Below are positions 5,636-11,955 of a stretch of DNA of 11,955 nucleotides, in pieces; positions within the stretch are counted from its first letter, which is position 1; each line of letters starts with the position of its first letter. Under the pieces are notes generated by a model. The model saw nothing but the letters and a program-made list of their open reading frames with translations, ran no database searches and was not told where the DNA came from. The translations under genes and the position numbers were made by a program. Source of the stretch: an uncultured Candidatus Saccharibacteria bacterium (lineage in GTDB: Bacteria; Patescibacteriota; Saccharimonadia; Saccharimonadales; Saccharimonadaceae); the NCBI GenBank assembly GCA_938030585.1, contig CALHIA010000119.1, forward strand, positions 1-11,955, read 5' to 3'.

Positions 5636-6082
5636 TTAAGCAACTTCGAGAATTTCACCCTTATTTCCATTTGGTAGAGTATATTCATCACCCTCTTTTT
5701 TACCAATTAAAGCTTTACCAATTGGTGAAATATCTGAGATACGACCATTCAATGGATCGGCCTCCACGGCGCCCACGATAGAATAAGTATGCTCTTTACC
5801 AAGCATCTTAATTTTCACTGTCGAACCTACGGCGATTTTACCGCCCTTCGCCGCCTTAATAATTTCCGCATTCTTCAAGATTTCTTGAATTTCCAAAATT
5901 CGACTTTCTACCTGGCGTTGTTCCGCACGGGCATCAGAATATTCCTGATTTTCCTTCAAGTCACCAAAGGAACGGGCGGTAGCCAAACGATCGGCGATTG
6001 CTGGACGCATTTTAATCAAGCTTTTTAACTCATTCTCAAGATTTTTCTTACCATCTTGAGTTAAACTTACTGTTTTTTTCAT
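5636..6082 (-). CDS. greA: Transcription elongation factor GreA
   Basis: GreA enters the secondary channel of RNA polymerase and stimulates cleavage of backtracked RNA. The N-terminal coiled coil (about 1-75) has the acidic tip GDLKENQEYSDAR with Asp41 and Glu44, the residues that place Mg2+ in the polymerase active site. The C-terminal FKBP-like domain (about 80-148) contains VGSTVKIK, SIVGAVEADPLNGRIS and the SPIGKALIGKKEGDE block. At 148 residues it is slightly shorter than E. coli GreA. The start ATG 6082 has no clear Shine-Dalgarno. It is a single gene divergent from proS. Confidence 0.96.
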   Translation of the reverse strand: MKKTVSLTQDGKKNLENELKSLIKMRPAIADRLATARSFGDLKENQEYSDARAEQRQVESRILEIQEILKNAEIIKAAKGGKIAVGSTVKIKMLGKEHTYSIVGAVEADPLNGRISDISPIGKALIGKKEGDEYTLPNGNKGEILEVA

Positions 6083-6128
6083 AGGAATAAAAAATACAAT
6101 CTTTCTTTTAATATAATTACTTCATTAA

Positions 6129-6157
6129 AAAATACACGAAGCCCCAAAAAATGTCAA
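6129..6157 (-). promoter_or_regulatory. Promoter of greA
   Basis: On the minus strand a perfect TTGACA (6152-6157), a 17-bp spacer and a weak TATTTT (6129-6134) are seen. The predicted leader is about 40 nt. The -10 is the poorest of the set, so the exact start is uncertain. Confidence 0.55.
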
Positions 6158-6183
6158 CTTATCTCTGTTATTTATATTTTTTG

Positions 6184-6192
6184 TGATACAAT
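6184..6192 (+). promoter_or_regulatory. Extended -10 promoter of proS
   Basis: TGATACAAT (TG 6184-6185, TACAAT 6187-6192) follows a run of six T. There is no convincing -35. Transcription should start near 6199, giving a leader of about 29 nt with the ribosome site AGGAAAGG (6214-6221). Confidence 0.65.
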
Positions 6193-6227
6193 AAGAATAT
6201 TATTATTTTAAACAGGAAAGGTAAAGG

Positions 6228-7457
6228 ATGAAGTTAAGTCAATCATTTATCAAGACCTTCCGTGAAGTAGGAAAAGAAGAAACCAGCCGTAACGCTGAAC
6301 TTCTCATCCGCGCTGGCTACATTTACAAGGAAATGGCCGGTGTTTATGACTTCTTACCACTCGGATTGATCACATTAAACAAAATTCAAGACATCATCCG
6401 TGACGAACTCGATGCTATCGGTTGTCAGGAGATGCAAATGACTGCGCTTCAGAACCCCGAATCCTGGGTCAAAACTGATCGCTGGCGCGATGATGTAATC
6501 GATGTCTGGTTCAAAACCAAACTTAATGCCGGCGGCGAATTGGGTCTCGCTCCTACTCACGAAGAGCCACTCACCAATTTAATGACCAAATACATTTCTT
6601 CTTACAAGGACCTCCCAGTCTACGTCTACCAATTCCAAACCAAGTTCCGAAACGAACTTCGCGCCAAATCTGGTATTCTCCGTACTCGCGAATTCCTTAT
6701 GAAAGATCTTTACAGTTTCTCGACCGATAAAGAATCTCACGAAAAGTTCTACCACGAAGTCGAAGAGGCTTACAAGCGCATCTATGTCCGTCTCGGCCTC
6801 GGGGATTGTACCTACGAAACATACGCTTCTGGTGGTGCTTTCTCTAAGTATAGTCACGAATTCCAGACTATCACTCCAGTTGGTGAAGACGTTATTTATT
6901 TCAACGATGATAAGTCTATTGTCTTAAACGAAGAAGTCGTAATCGATGAAGTTCTAAATGACCTCGGCGTTAAAAAGGAAGACCTTCACTCTACCGCCGC
7001 TGCCGAAGTTGGTAATATCTTTACTCTCAGCTACAAATTCTCTGATCCAATCGGTCTTAAGTACGACGATAAGGACGGCGAAAAGAAAACCGTCTTCATG
7101 GGTAGCTATGGTATCGGTGTTTCCCGCGTTATGGGTGTAATTGCTGAAAAGTTTGCTGATGAAAAAGGTCTTGTCTGGCCAGAAAATATCGCACCTTTCA
7201 AATATTACTTGATCGGCCTTGGCGATGAAGCCGCGAAGATCACTACCGAACTTCACGATGCTCACCGCAAAGAAATCTTGCTTGATGATCGCGATATGCG
7301 TATCGGTGAAAAACTTACCGATTCTGAACTTCTTGGTATCCCTTACCGCGTAATAATTTCGGAAAAAACCTTGGAGAATAACCAAGTCGAAATCACCGAC
7401 CGTAAGACTGGCGAAACCAAGCTTATCGGCCTTGAAGAATTCAAGAATTCACTCTAA
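6228..7457 (+). CDS. proS: Prolyl-tRNA synthetase, bacterial type without INS domain
   Basis: This class II synthetase charges tRNA-Pro. Motif 1 lies in the VYDFLPLG region (39-46). Motif 2 is FRNELRAKSGILRTREFLMKD (140-160), with TxE-like APTHEE at 108-113, and motif 3 is GSYGIGVSR (292-300). The C-terminal anticodon-binding domain covers about 322-409. The protein has 409 residues against about 570 in E. coli. The difference is the INS editing domain between motifs 2 and 3: only about 45 residues separate SHEF (209-212) from VGNIF (261-265). INS removes mischarged Ala-tRNA-Pro in cis, so this cell would need a free-standing editor or would tolerate errors. It is a single gene between an extended -10 promoter and a terminator. 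Confidence 0.97.
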   Translation: MKLSQSFIKTFREVGKEETSRNAELLIRAGYIYKEMAGVYDFLPLGLITLNKIQDIIRDELDAIGCQEMQMTALQNPESWVKTDRWRDDVIDVWFKTKLNAGGELGLAPTHEEPLTNLMTKYISSYKDLPVYVYQFQTKFRNELRAKSGILRTREFLMKDLYSFSTDKESHEKFYHEVEEAYKRIYVRLGLGDCTYETYASGGAFSKYSHEFQTITPVGEDVIYFNDDKSIVLNEEVVIDEVLNDLGVKKEDLHSTAAAEVGNIFTLSYKFSDPIGLKYDDKDGEKKTVFMGSYGIGVSRVMGVIAEKFADEKGLVWPENIAPFKYYLIGLGDEAAKITTELHDAHRKEILLDDRDMRIGEKLTDSELLGIPYRVIISEKTLENNQVEITDRKTGETKLIGLEEFKNSL

Positions 7458-7462
7458 AAGTT

Positions 7463-7489
7463 AAATACCCCGAATCAGGGGTATTTTTC
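7463..7489 (+). terminator. Rho-independent terminator of proS
   Basis: AAATACCCC (7463-7471) pairs with GGGGTATTT (7478-7486) around a 6-nt loop, then TT. It starts 5 bp after the proS stop codon. Confidence 0.92.
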
Positions 7490-7498
7490 TCTCTGATG

Positions 7499-7507
7499 TG
7501 ATAAAAT
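7499..7507 (+). promoter_or_regulatory. Extended -10 promoter of frr-lysS-serS
   Basis: TGATAAAAT (TG 7499-7500, TAAAAT 7502-7507) lies 11 nt after the proS terminator T-tract. No -35 is visible at normal spacing. The predicted start is near 7514, with the ribosome site AAGGA (7522-7526) in a short leader. Confidence 0.65.
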
Positions 7508-7532
7508 ATAGATAAGTATATAAGGAAAAATT

Positions 7533-8078
7533 ATGTTTGATAACACCGAATATAAAATTGCATTTCAAGCTGTCATCGATCGCTTCCAACAGGAGCTTAA
7601 AAAAGTTCGCACCGGTCGCGCTCATCCAGATATGCTCTCCAGCATTAAGGTTGAAGCTTATGGTCAATACATGCCACTTAATCAAGTCGCCAATGTCACC
7701 ATTGCCGATGCCACCATGCTTTTGATTACCCCATTCGATCCATCCACCATCGCTGGTATCTCTAATGCAATTCGCGCCGATCAAACTCTTAACCTCAATC
7801 CAGCCGATGACGGTCGCGTGATTCGCGTTCCAGTTCCACCACTCACCGAAGAACGTCGCAAGGAAATCGTTAAGACCACTTCTCAGAAGATTGAAGAAGC
7901 CAAGGTCGCACTCCGTAAAATCCGTGACGACGCAAGAAAAGAACTCAAGTCCATCGAAGACCTTTCTGAAGACATTAAGAAGCGTAGCGAAAAAGAAATT
8001 GATGACCTCACCAAAGATTTCAGCGCTAAAATCGACGAACTTTTCAAGGCTAAAGAAGCCGAAATTATGAAAATCTAA
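7533..8078 (+). CDS. frr: Ribosome recycling factor
   Basis: RRF splits post-termination ribosomes together with EF-G. At 181 residues the length is normal. The three-helix bundle domain is visible at both ends: an N-terminal helix with FQQELKKVRTGRAHPDML (18-34), then long C-terminal charged helices from PPLTEERRKEIVK (about residue 108 onward). The middle domain II has ITPFDPSTIAGISNAIR. It is first in an operon with lysS (15-nt gap), serS and raiA, which joins recycling, charging and hibernation functions. Confidence 0.97.
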   Translation: MFDNTEYKIAFQAVIDRFQQELKKVRTGRAHPDMLSSIKVEAYGQYMPLNQVANVTIADATMLLITPFDPSTIAGISNAIRADQTLNLNPADDGRVIRVPVPPLTEERRKEIVKTTSQKIEEAKVALRKIRDDARKELKSIEDLSEDIKKRSEKEIDDLTKDFSAKIDELFKAKEAEIMKI

Positions 8079-8093
8079 TCAATAAGAAAAACT

Positions 8094-9617
8094 ATGGCCA
8101 CATTAAACGACTACCGCAACGAACGACTTAAAAAACTCACTACCTTAAAGGAAATGGGTATTAATCCTTATCCATCCCACTCTGATCGCAATACCAAGAT
8201 TTCTGAAATTCTGGATAATTTTACTGAGCTTGATGGTAAAAAGGTGATTATTGCGGGTCGCATTGTTGCCATTCGTAGTTTTGGTAAGCTCGCCTTTGTT
8301 AAGATTCGTGATTATTTTGGCGAAATTCAACTTTTCATGAAGCAAGACGAAACTCCAGAAGACTTTATCGGTACTAAACAATTAAAACTGCTCGATACCG
8401 GCGATTTTATCGAAGCTGAAGGTCTAGTCGGTAAGTCTCAAACCGGTGAAATCTCACTCTTCACTAATTATGTGAAGATTCTCACCAAAGCTCTTCGTCC
8501 AATGCCAGGTCGTGATGGCTTTACCAATAAAGAAGAACGCTATCGTCGTCGTTATGTCGACATGAATGTTAACCCTGAAGTGCGCGAGCGTATGGTTCGT
8601 CGCAGTAAATTCTGGCAAGCTACCCGCGACTTCATGAATATGCACGGCTTTATCGAAGTCAATACTCCAGTCCTCGAACATACCACCGGTGGCGCCGATG
8701 CTACACCTTTTGTCACCCATATGGACGCACTCGGTGAAGATTTTTACCTTCGTATTTCTCAAGAATTACCCTTAAAACGTCTTCTTGGTGCTGGCTTTGA
8801 AAAAGTTTACGATATTGGTCCTCGTTTCCGCAATGAAGGTGTCGATGACGAACATCTACCAGAGCATATTGCCTTTGAATCTTATGCCGCTTATGAAGAT
8901 TATCAAAATGGCATGGATTTTTACGAAGAAATGCTTAAATATGTCGCCGAAAAAACTTGGGGCACCCTCAAGTTCCAGGTTAATGGTTTCGATATTGACC
9001 TCTCTAATAAGTGGCCACGCATCAAATATGCCGACCTACTTCGCGAAGAGTTTGATATCGACGTTTTCAATCCAGATTGCGCCAAAATCACTGCAATCCT
9101 CAAGTCTCACGGCGTCGAGGTGACTGCAGCGCAGGCCGATTCGCGCCTCATCGATAACCTCTGGAAGCTAATTCGTAAAAAATCTGGCGGACCATTCTGG
9201 TTAATCGAAGAACCCCTCTCACTCTCGCCTCTAGCGAAAATTTCTCCAGAAAATCCTCTAGTCACTGAACGTTTCCATCCGATTATTGCTGGTACCGAAA
9301 TGGGTAACGGCTACTCTGAGTTAAACGATCCACTCGATCAGCTCGCTCGCTTCGAAGAACAACAAGCCATGCGCGATGGCGGCGACAGTGAAGCTCAAAT
9401 GCTTGATCAAGATTTTGTCGAAATGCTTGAGTATGGTATGCCACCAGCCTGTGGTTGGGGCAACTCCGAACGTAATTTCTGGCTACTTGAAGGCGTATCC
9501 GGCCGCGAGGCCGTCCCATTCCCAATCATTAAGCGCCGCGCCAATTCTGAAAATACTTCCGAATCTGAAGAATCAAAGACCTCCGAAGATTCCTCCGAAT
9601 CTTCCACTCACGCATAA
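8094..9617 (+). CDS. lysS: Lysyl-tRNA synthetase, class II, with divergent motif 3 and acidic tail
   Basis: The enzyme charges tRNA-Lys. An N-terminal OB-fold anticodon domain (about 48-133) is followed by the class II catalytic core. That core contains TTGGADATPFVTH (197-209), LYRIS-like FYLRISQELPLKRLL (217-231), motif 2 FRNEGVDDEHLPEHIAFESY (245-264) and GNGYSELNDP (404-413). Motif 3 is unusual. Where E. coli LysRS has GLGIGIDR it has GWGNSER (454-460), which keeps the Arg but loses the GID pattern, followed by FWLLEGVSGREAVPFP. In motif 2 HNPEFT is replaced by HLPEHI. After the core, a Ser/Glu tail of about 23 residues (485-507) extends past the normal end. The ATG has only a weak ribosome site, so coupling to frr is likely. 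A LysRS is the best call, since the overall order matches E. coli LysRS throughout. Confidence 0.92.
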   Translation: MATLNDYRNERLKKLTTLKEMGINPYPSHSDRNTKISEILDNFTELDGKKVIIAGRIVAIRSFGKLAFVKIRDYFGEIQLFMKQDETPEDFIGTKQLKLLDTGDFIEAEGLVGKSQTGEISLFTNYVKILTKALRPMPGRDGFTNKEERYRRRYVDMNVNPEVRERMVRRSKFWQATRDFMNMHGFIEVNTPVLEHTTGGADATPFVTHMDALGEDFYLRISQELPLKRLLGAGFEKVYDIGPRFRNEGVDDEHLPEHIAFESYAAYEDYQNGMDFYEEMLKYVAEKTWGTLKFQVNGFDIDLSNKWPRIKYADLLREEFDIDVFNPDCAKITAILKSHGVEVTAAQADSRLIDNLWKLIRKKSGGPFWLIEEPLSLSPLAKISPENPLVTERFHPIIAGTEMGNGYSELNDPLDQLARFEEQQAMRDGGDSEAQMLDQDFVEMLEYGMPPACGWGNSERNFWLLEGVSGREAVPFPIIKRRANSENTSESEESKTSEDSSESSTHA

Positions 9618-9666
9618 TTCAGAATTCAAAGTCGTTAACTAAAATTATTAAAGAAAAGAGGTAAAA

Positions 9667-10911
9667 ATGTTGGACATTAATTTCATCCGCAACAACAAAG
9701 AGCTCGTCGAACATTCCATCAAAGAAAAAATGTACAAAAACGTCAATCTTGATGAAATTCTCGCCTTGGATGACCAGAGAAAAACTCTCCTTCAACAAGT
9801 TGAAGCTCTTCGCAAAGAGCGCAACGATAATACCGCCAAAATGAAAAATGGCAAACCTAGCGACGAACTAATCGCCAAAGGTAAGGAAATCAAAGAAAAA
9901 CTTAGCACCCTCGAAGCCGATCTTTCTGATTTTGAAAAAGAATTAAACACTAAACTTAAAACCGTCCCTAATGTGATTTTTGACGACGTGCCACTCGGTG
10001 ACGAATCGGCCAGCGTAGAAGTCAAAAAATGGGGTGAATGCAAGACTACCGGCGTCGACCATCTCGACTATGCCGTCTCTCGTGATTGGGTAGATTTCGA
10101 ACGTGGTGCCAAGGTTGCTGGTGCAAAATTCTACTATGTCAAAGGCGGCCTCGCCCTACTCGAAAATGCCCTTATCCAATTTGGCATCAAAAAAATCGTT
10201 GAACATGGCTTCACTCTCATGGATGTGCCTGATCTCGTTAACTCCCGCGTCCTCGAAGGTACTGGTTTTGCTCCTCGTAGTTCCGAGCAAAGCGATGAAT
10301 ACTACATCGAAGGGGAAGATCTCGCCCTTATTGCCACCGCCGAAATGCCAATCACCGGCTATCATATGGACGAAATTATCGACGAAGAAAAACTTCCACT
10401 TTTCTATGCTGGTTTTTCAGCCTGTTTCCGCAAAGAAGCTGGCGCCTATGGCAAACACACTCGTGGTCTCTTCCGCGTCCATCAATTCAATAAGCTTGAA
10501 ATGTACTCCTTCTGTACTCCAGAACAAAGTAAAGAAATCCACGAAAAACTTCGCGCCATCGAGGAAGAGATCTGGCAGGAAATTGGTATCCCATATCACG
10601 TTATTAATATCGCCGCCGGTGATCTTGGTGCGCCAGCTGCCAAAAAATACGATATTGAATACTGGTCTCCAGTTGATCAAAAATACCGTGAAATTACCAG
10701 CTGCTCGAACTGCACCGACTTCCAAGCTCGCGGACTTAATATTCGCGTCCGCCGTAAGGATGGCACCGTCGAAGTGCTTCATACCTTGAATGGCACCGCC
10801 ATTTCTCTCGCCCGCACTATGGTAGCCGTTATCGAAAACTTCGCCGAAGAAGGTGGTAAGCTTCGCGTCCCAGCCGTCTTGCAGCCATACCTCGGTACAG
10901 ACATGTTATAA
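9667..10911 (+). CDS. serS: Seryl-tRNA synthetase
   Basis: The enzyme charges tRNA-Ser and is also the source of Ser for selenocysteine where that exists. The N-terminal long coiled-coil arm (about 30-100) holds the tRNA variable arm. The catalytic core has TAEMPITGYHMDEI (224-237), motif 2 FRKEAGAYGKHTRGLFRVHQFNK (254-276), EITSCSNCTDFQARG (342-356) and motif 3 LNGTAISLARTMVAVIENF (374-392). Length (414) is normal for the family. The start follows AAGAGGT (9656-9662). The lysS-serS gap is 49 nt with no clear promoter. The stop TAA is immediately followed by TAG, and the TAA lies inside a -10 hexamer for raiA. Confidence 0.97.
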   Translation: MLDINFIRNNKELVEHSIKEKMYKNVNLDEILALDDQRKTLLQQVEALRKERNDNTAKMKNGKPSDELIAKGKEIKEKLSTLEADLSDFEKELNTKLKTVPNVIFDDVPLGDESASVEVKKWGECKTTGVDHLDYAVSRDWVDFERGAKVAGAKFYYVKGGLALLENALIQFGIKKIVEHGFTLMDVPDLVNSRVLEGTGFAPRSSEQSDEYYIEGEDLALIATAEMPITGYHMDEIIDEEKLPLFYAGFSACFRKEAGAYGKHTRGLFRVHQFNKLEMYSFCTPEQSKEIHEKLRAIEEEIWQEIGIPYHVINIAAGDLGAPAAKKYDIEYWSPVDQKYREITSCSNCTDFQARGLNIRVRRKDGTVEVLHTLNGTAISLARTMVAVIENFAEEGGKLRVPAVLQPYLGTDML

Positions 10912-10912
10912 T
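10904..10912 (+). promoter_or_regulatory. Extended -10 promoter of raiA, overlapping the serS stop
   Basis: TGTTATAAT (TG 10904-10905, perfect TATAAT 10907-10912) covers the last two codons and stop of serS. No -35 exists at 16-18 bp. Transcription would start near 10919, at the AAGGAG ribosome site of raiA (10919-10924), so a transcript from here would have almost no bases before its SD. Confidence 0.5.
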
Positions 10913-10929
10913 AGCCATAAGGAGAAATT

Positions 10930-11298
10930 ATGATCGAAAAAATTGAAATTAGTGGTAGCAATTACAAAATTGAAGATAGTTTTCATAAATATGCCGTCAA
11001 ACGTATCGGCAAACTCGACAAATACTTGCCACACGGCAGCAAAAAAGATGTGGTTGCCAAAATCGTCGTCACCGAAGTCGGACGCACTCACGGTAATAAA
11101 TATGAAATTTCTGCCGCCATGGAAATTCCAGGTGGTAAAGTTATCGCCGCTAAGGACGAGTGTTCCAATATTTTCGCCGGCATCGACATTATTGAGGCTA
11201 AGCTAATGGGTCAAATTCGTCGTTACAAAATCGAGAGCACTCCACATCTTCGTCGTGGGGTCTTCTCCCGCTTTTTTGGTAAAAAATCCAATTCTTAA
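10930..11298 (+). CDS. raiA: Ribosome hibernation-promoting factor / RaiA family, short form
   Basis: These proteins bind the small subunit in the tRNA and mRNA channel and shut down idle ribosomes. The fold's landmarks are present: an N-terminal strand MIEKIEISGSNYKI, helix DSFHKYAVKRIGKLDKYLP (about 16-34), strands VVAKIVVTEV and NKYEISAAMEIPGG, and a final helix NIFAGIDIIEAKLMGQIRRYK (about 80-100). At 122 residues it is a short form. It lacks the C-terminal dimerisation domain of long HPF, which dimerises 70S ribosomes. The start follows AAGGAG (10919-10924). It can be read with serS or from its own -10. Confidence 0.92.
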   Translation: MIEKIEISGSNYKIEDSFHKYAVKRIGKLDKYLPHGSKKDVVAKIVVTEVGRTHGNKYEISAAMEIPGGKVIAAKDECSNIFAGIDIIEAKLMGQIRRYKIESTPHLRRGVFSRFFGKKSNS

Positions 11299-11318
11299 TT
11301 TTAACCTAAAATTAAGAA
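11292..11318 (+). repeat. AT-rich perfect inverted repeat over the raiA stop codon
   Basis: TTCTTAATTTTA (11292-11303) and TAAAATTAAGAA (11307-11318) are exact inverted repeats of 12 bp with a 3-nt loop. The raiA stop TAA (11296-11298) lies in the 5' arm. There is no T-tract after it, so it is a poor terminator by itself. It could protect the 3' end or bind a protein. Confidence 0.75.
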
Positions 11319-11332
11319 ACTAAAACTCAATT

Positions 11333-11367
11333 AAAAATACATGTTCTCTTAAAAACATGTATTTTTT
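11333..11367 (+). terminator. Rho-independent terminator after raiA
   Basis: AAAAATACATGTT (11333-11345) pairs with AACATGTATTTTT (11354-11366), a 13-bp stem with an 8-nt loop that ends in T's. The T-tract runs directly into the secA -10 two bases later. Confidence 0.88.
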
Positions 11368-11368
11368 A

Positions 11369-11377
11369 TGATAAAAT
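11369..11377 (+). promoter_or_regulatory. Extended -10 promoter of secA
   Basis: TGATAAAAT (TG 11369-11370, TAAAAT 11372-11377) comes straight after the terminator T-tract. A weak TTAAAA (11349-11354) in the terminator loop sits at -35 distance. A second TATAAT (11383-11388) lies a few bases on and could be used instead. Confidence 0.6.
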
Positions 11378-11418
11378 ATCCCTATAATATTATTCCGATT
11401 TGGAGGTTTCGACTGTTT

Positions 11419-11955
11419 ATGTCTCAGAAAAAAATTGAAAAAATTCAGGAAGCTAAAATTAAGGCTCCAAAAGTTAAAAAAGAACGCAAGCCAACCGATA
11501 AATTAGCTGATAAAACCACCACGACCCGTATTTTGCAGGGCGTTTTTGGTGACCCAGCCAAGCGCAATCTCGCTCGTATGCGCAAAATCGTTAAGATCAT
11601 TAATAGTCTCGAACCAAAATACGAAGCCATGTCTGATGACGAACTCAAGGCTCAAACTAATGTCTTGAAAGAGCGTCTCGACGCCCTTAATAAGAAGGCC
11701 GAGGCCAATATTGCTCGTGCCAAACTAAAAGCTTCAGCCAAAAAATCTGAGACAAAGGCTGAATCTACCGACAGCGCTAAGAAGCAGTCTACCTCTGTTA
11801 AATCGGAAAAACTTGAGCGCAACGAAACCAAAATTTTAAGCGAAATTTTACCAGATGCTTTCGCCTTAGTGCGCGAAGCTACTAAACGCGTTCTTGGCAT
11901 GCGCCACTATGATGTCCAGATGATTGGTGGTATCGTTCTTCACGAAGGCAACGTC
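11419..11955 (+). CDS. secA: Protein translocase ATPase SecA (5' part, cut by window edge)
   Basis: SecA drives preproteins through SecYEG with ATP. The visible 179 codons hold the N-terminus only. A Lys-rich extension (about 1-35) is followed by the family's RILQGVFGDPAKRNLARMRKIVKIINSLEPKYEAMSDDELKAQT (37-80). A charged Lys/Ala/Ser insertion (about 91-138) comes next, then LPDAFALVREATKRVLGMRHYDVQMIGGIVLHEG (144-177). In E. coli SecA the two conserved blocks are joined by a short loop, so both the extension and the insertion are extra. The frame is open to the last base, and the Walker A motif would lie beyond the window. GGAGG (11402-11406) is 12 nt before ATG 11419, a long spacing; an in-frame CTG at 11413 would sit closer, but ATG is preferred. 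Confidence 0.95.
   Translation, partial: MSQKKIEKIQEAKIKAPKVKKERKPTDKLADKTTTTRILQGVFGDPAKRNLARMRKIVKIINSLEPKYEAMSDDELKAQTNVLKERLDALNKKAEANIARAKLKASAKKSETKAESTDSAKKQSTSVKSEKLERNETKILSEILPDAFALVREATKRVLGMRHYDVQMIGGIVLHEGNV

Noticed and set aside
10103..10789. Plus-strand ORF of 228 aa inside serS in another frame
   Set aside because: It overlaps the catalytic core of SerRS fully and its composition is that of an out-of-frame translation.
1..11955. CRISPR array, insertion sequence, prophage or toxin-antitoxin pair
   Set aside because: No regularly spaced repeats, transposase, integrase, phage structural genes or recognisable toxin-antitoxin pair were found; beyond the left end the content is housekeeping.

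Overview
Organism. The window reads as a small-genome bacterium of the Candidate Phyla Radiation (Patescibacteria), most like Saccharibacteria; this is inferred from gene content and style, not from a database match. Pointers are a 196-residue EF-Ts, a type B bL31 without zinc cysteines, a prolyl-tRNA synthetase without the INS editing domain, a LysRS with an odd motif 3, and very short intergenic gaps. The code looks standard: full-length proteins have no in-frame TGA, Trp is TGG, and all twelve complete genes end in TAA.

Left part (1-1377), accessory. It starts with the 3' remains of a membrane-protein gene that needs a frame change to read through. An AT-rich gap follows, then a very good promoter (524-552). 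The leader behind it is about 165 nt and highly structured: a 16-codon upstream ORF whose stop directly abuts a 16-bp hairpin, an alternative small hairpin, and a 7-nt anti-Shine-Dalgarno. It precedes a strong ribosome site and a 216-residue protein I do not recognise. The arrangement resembles a translational attenuator and is the most interesting part of the window.

Middle (1468-6082). A minus-strand tRNA-Val(CAC) and rpmE (type B) sit back to back with the plus-strand rpsB-tsf operon, whose leader could form an SD-sequestering pseudoknot. After a strong terminator comes a two-gene operon of intramembrane proteases: an S2P/RseP-type protease and a CPBP-family protein. It converges on greA across a shared terminator.

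Right part (6228-11955), a translation block. It holds proS alone, then frr-lysS-serS-raiA, then the start of secA, which is cut by the window edge. Nearly all the genes serve protein synthesis or its quality control: a ribosomal protein pair, EF-Ts, RRF, three class II aminoacyl-tRNA synthetases, a ribosome hibernation factor, the Sec motor, and GreA for transcription elongation.

Promoter style. Eight promoters share an extended -10 (TG-N-TAnnAT, mostly TGATAAAAT), usually with no clear -35. They are often fused to the T-tract of the preceding terminator. rseP and rpmE appear to be leaderless or nearly so.
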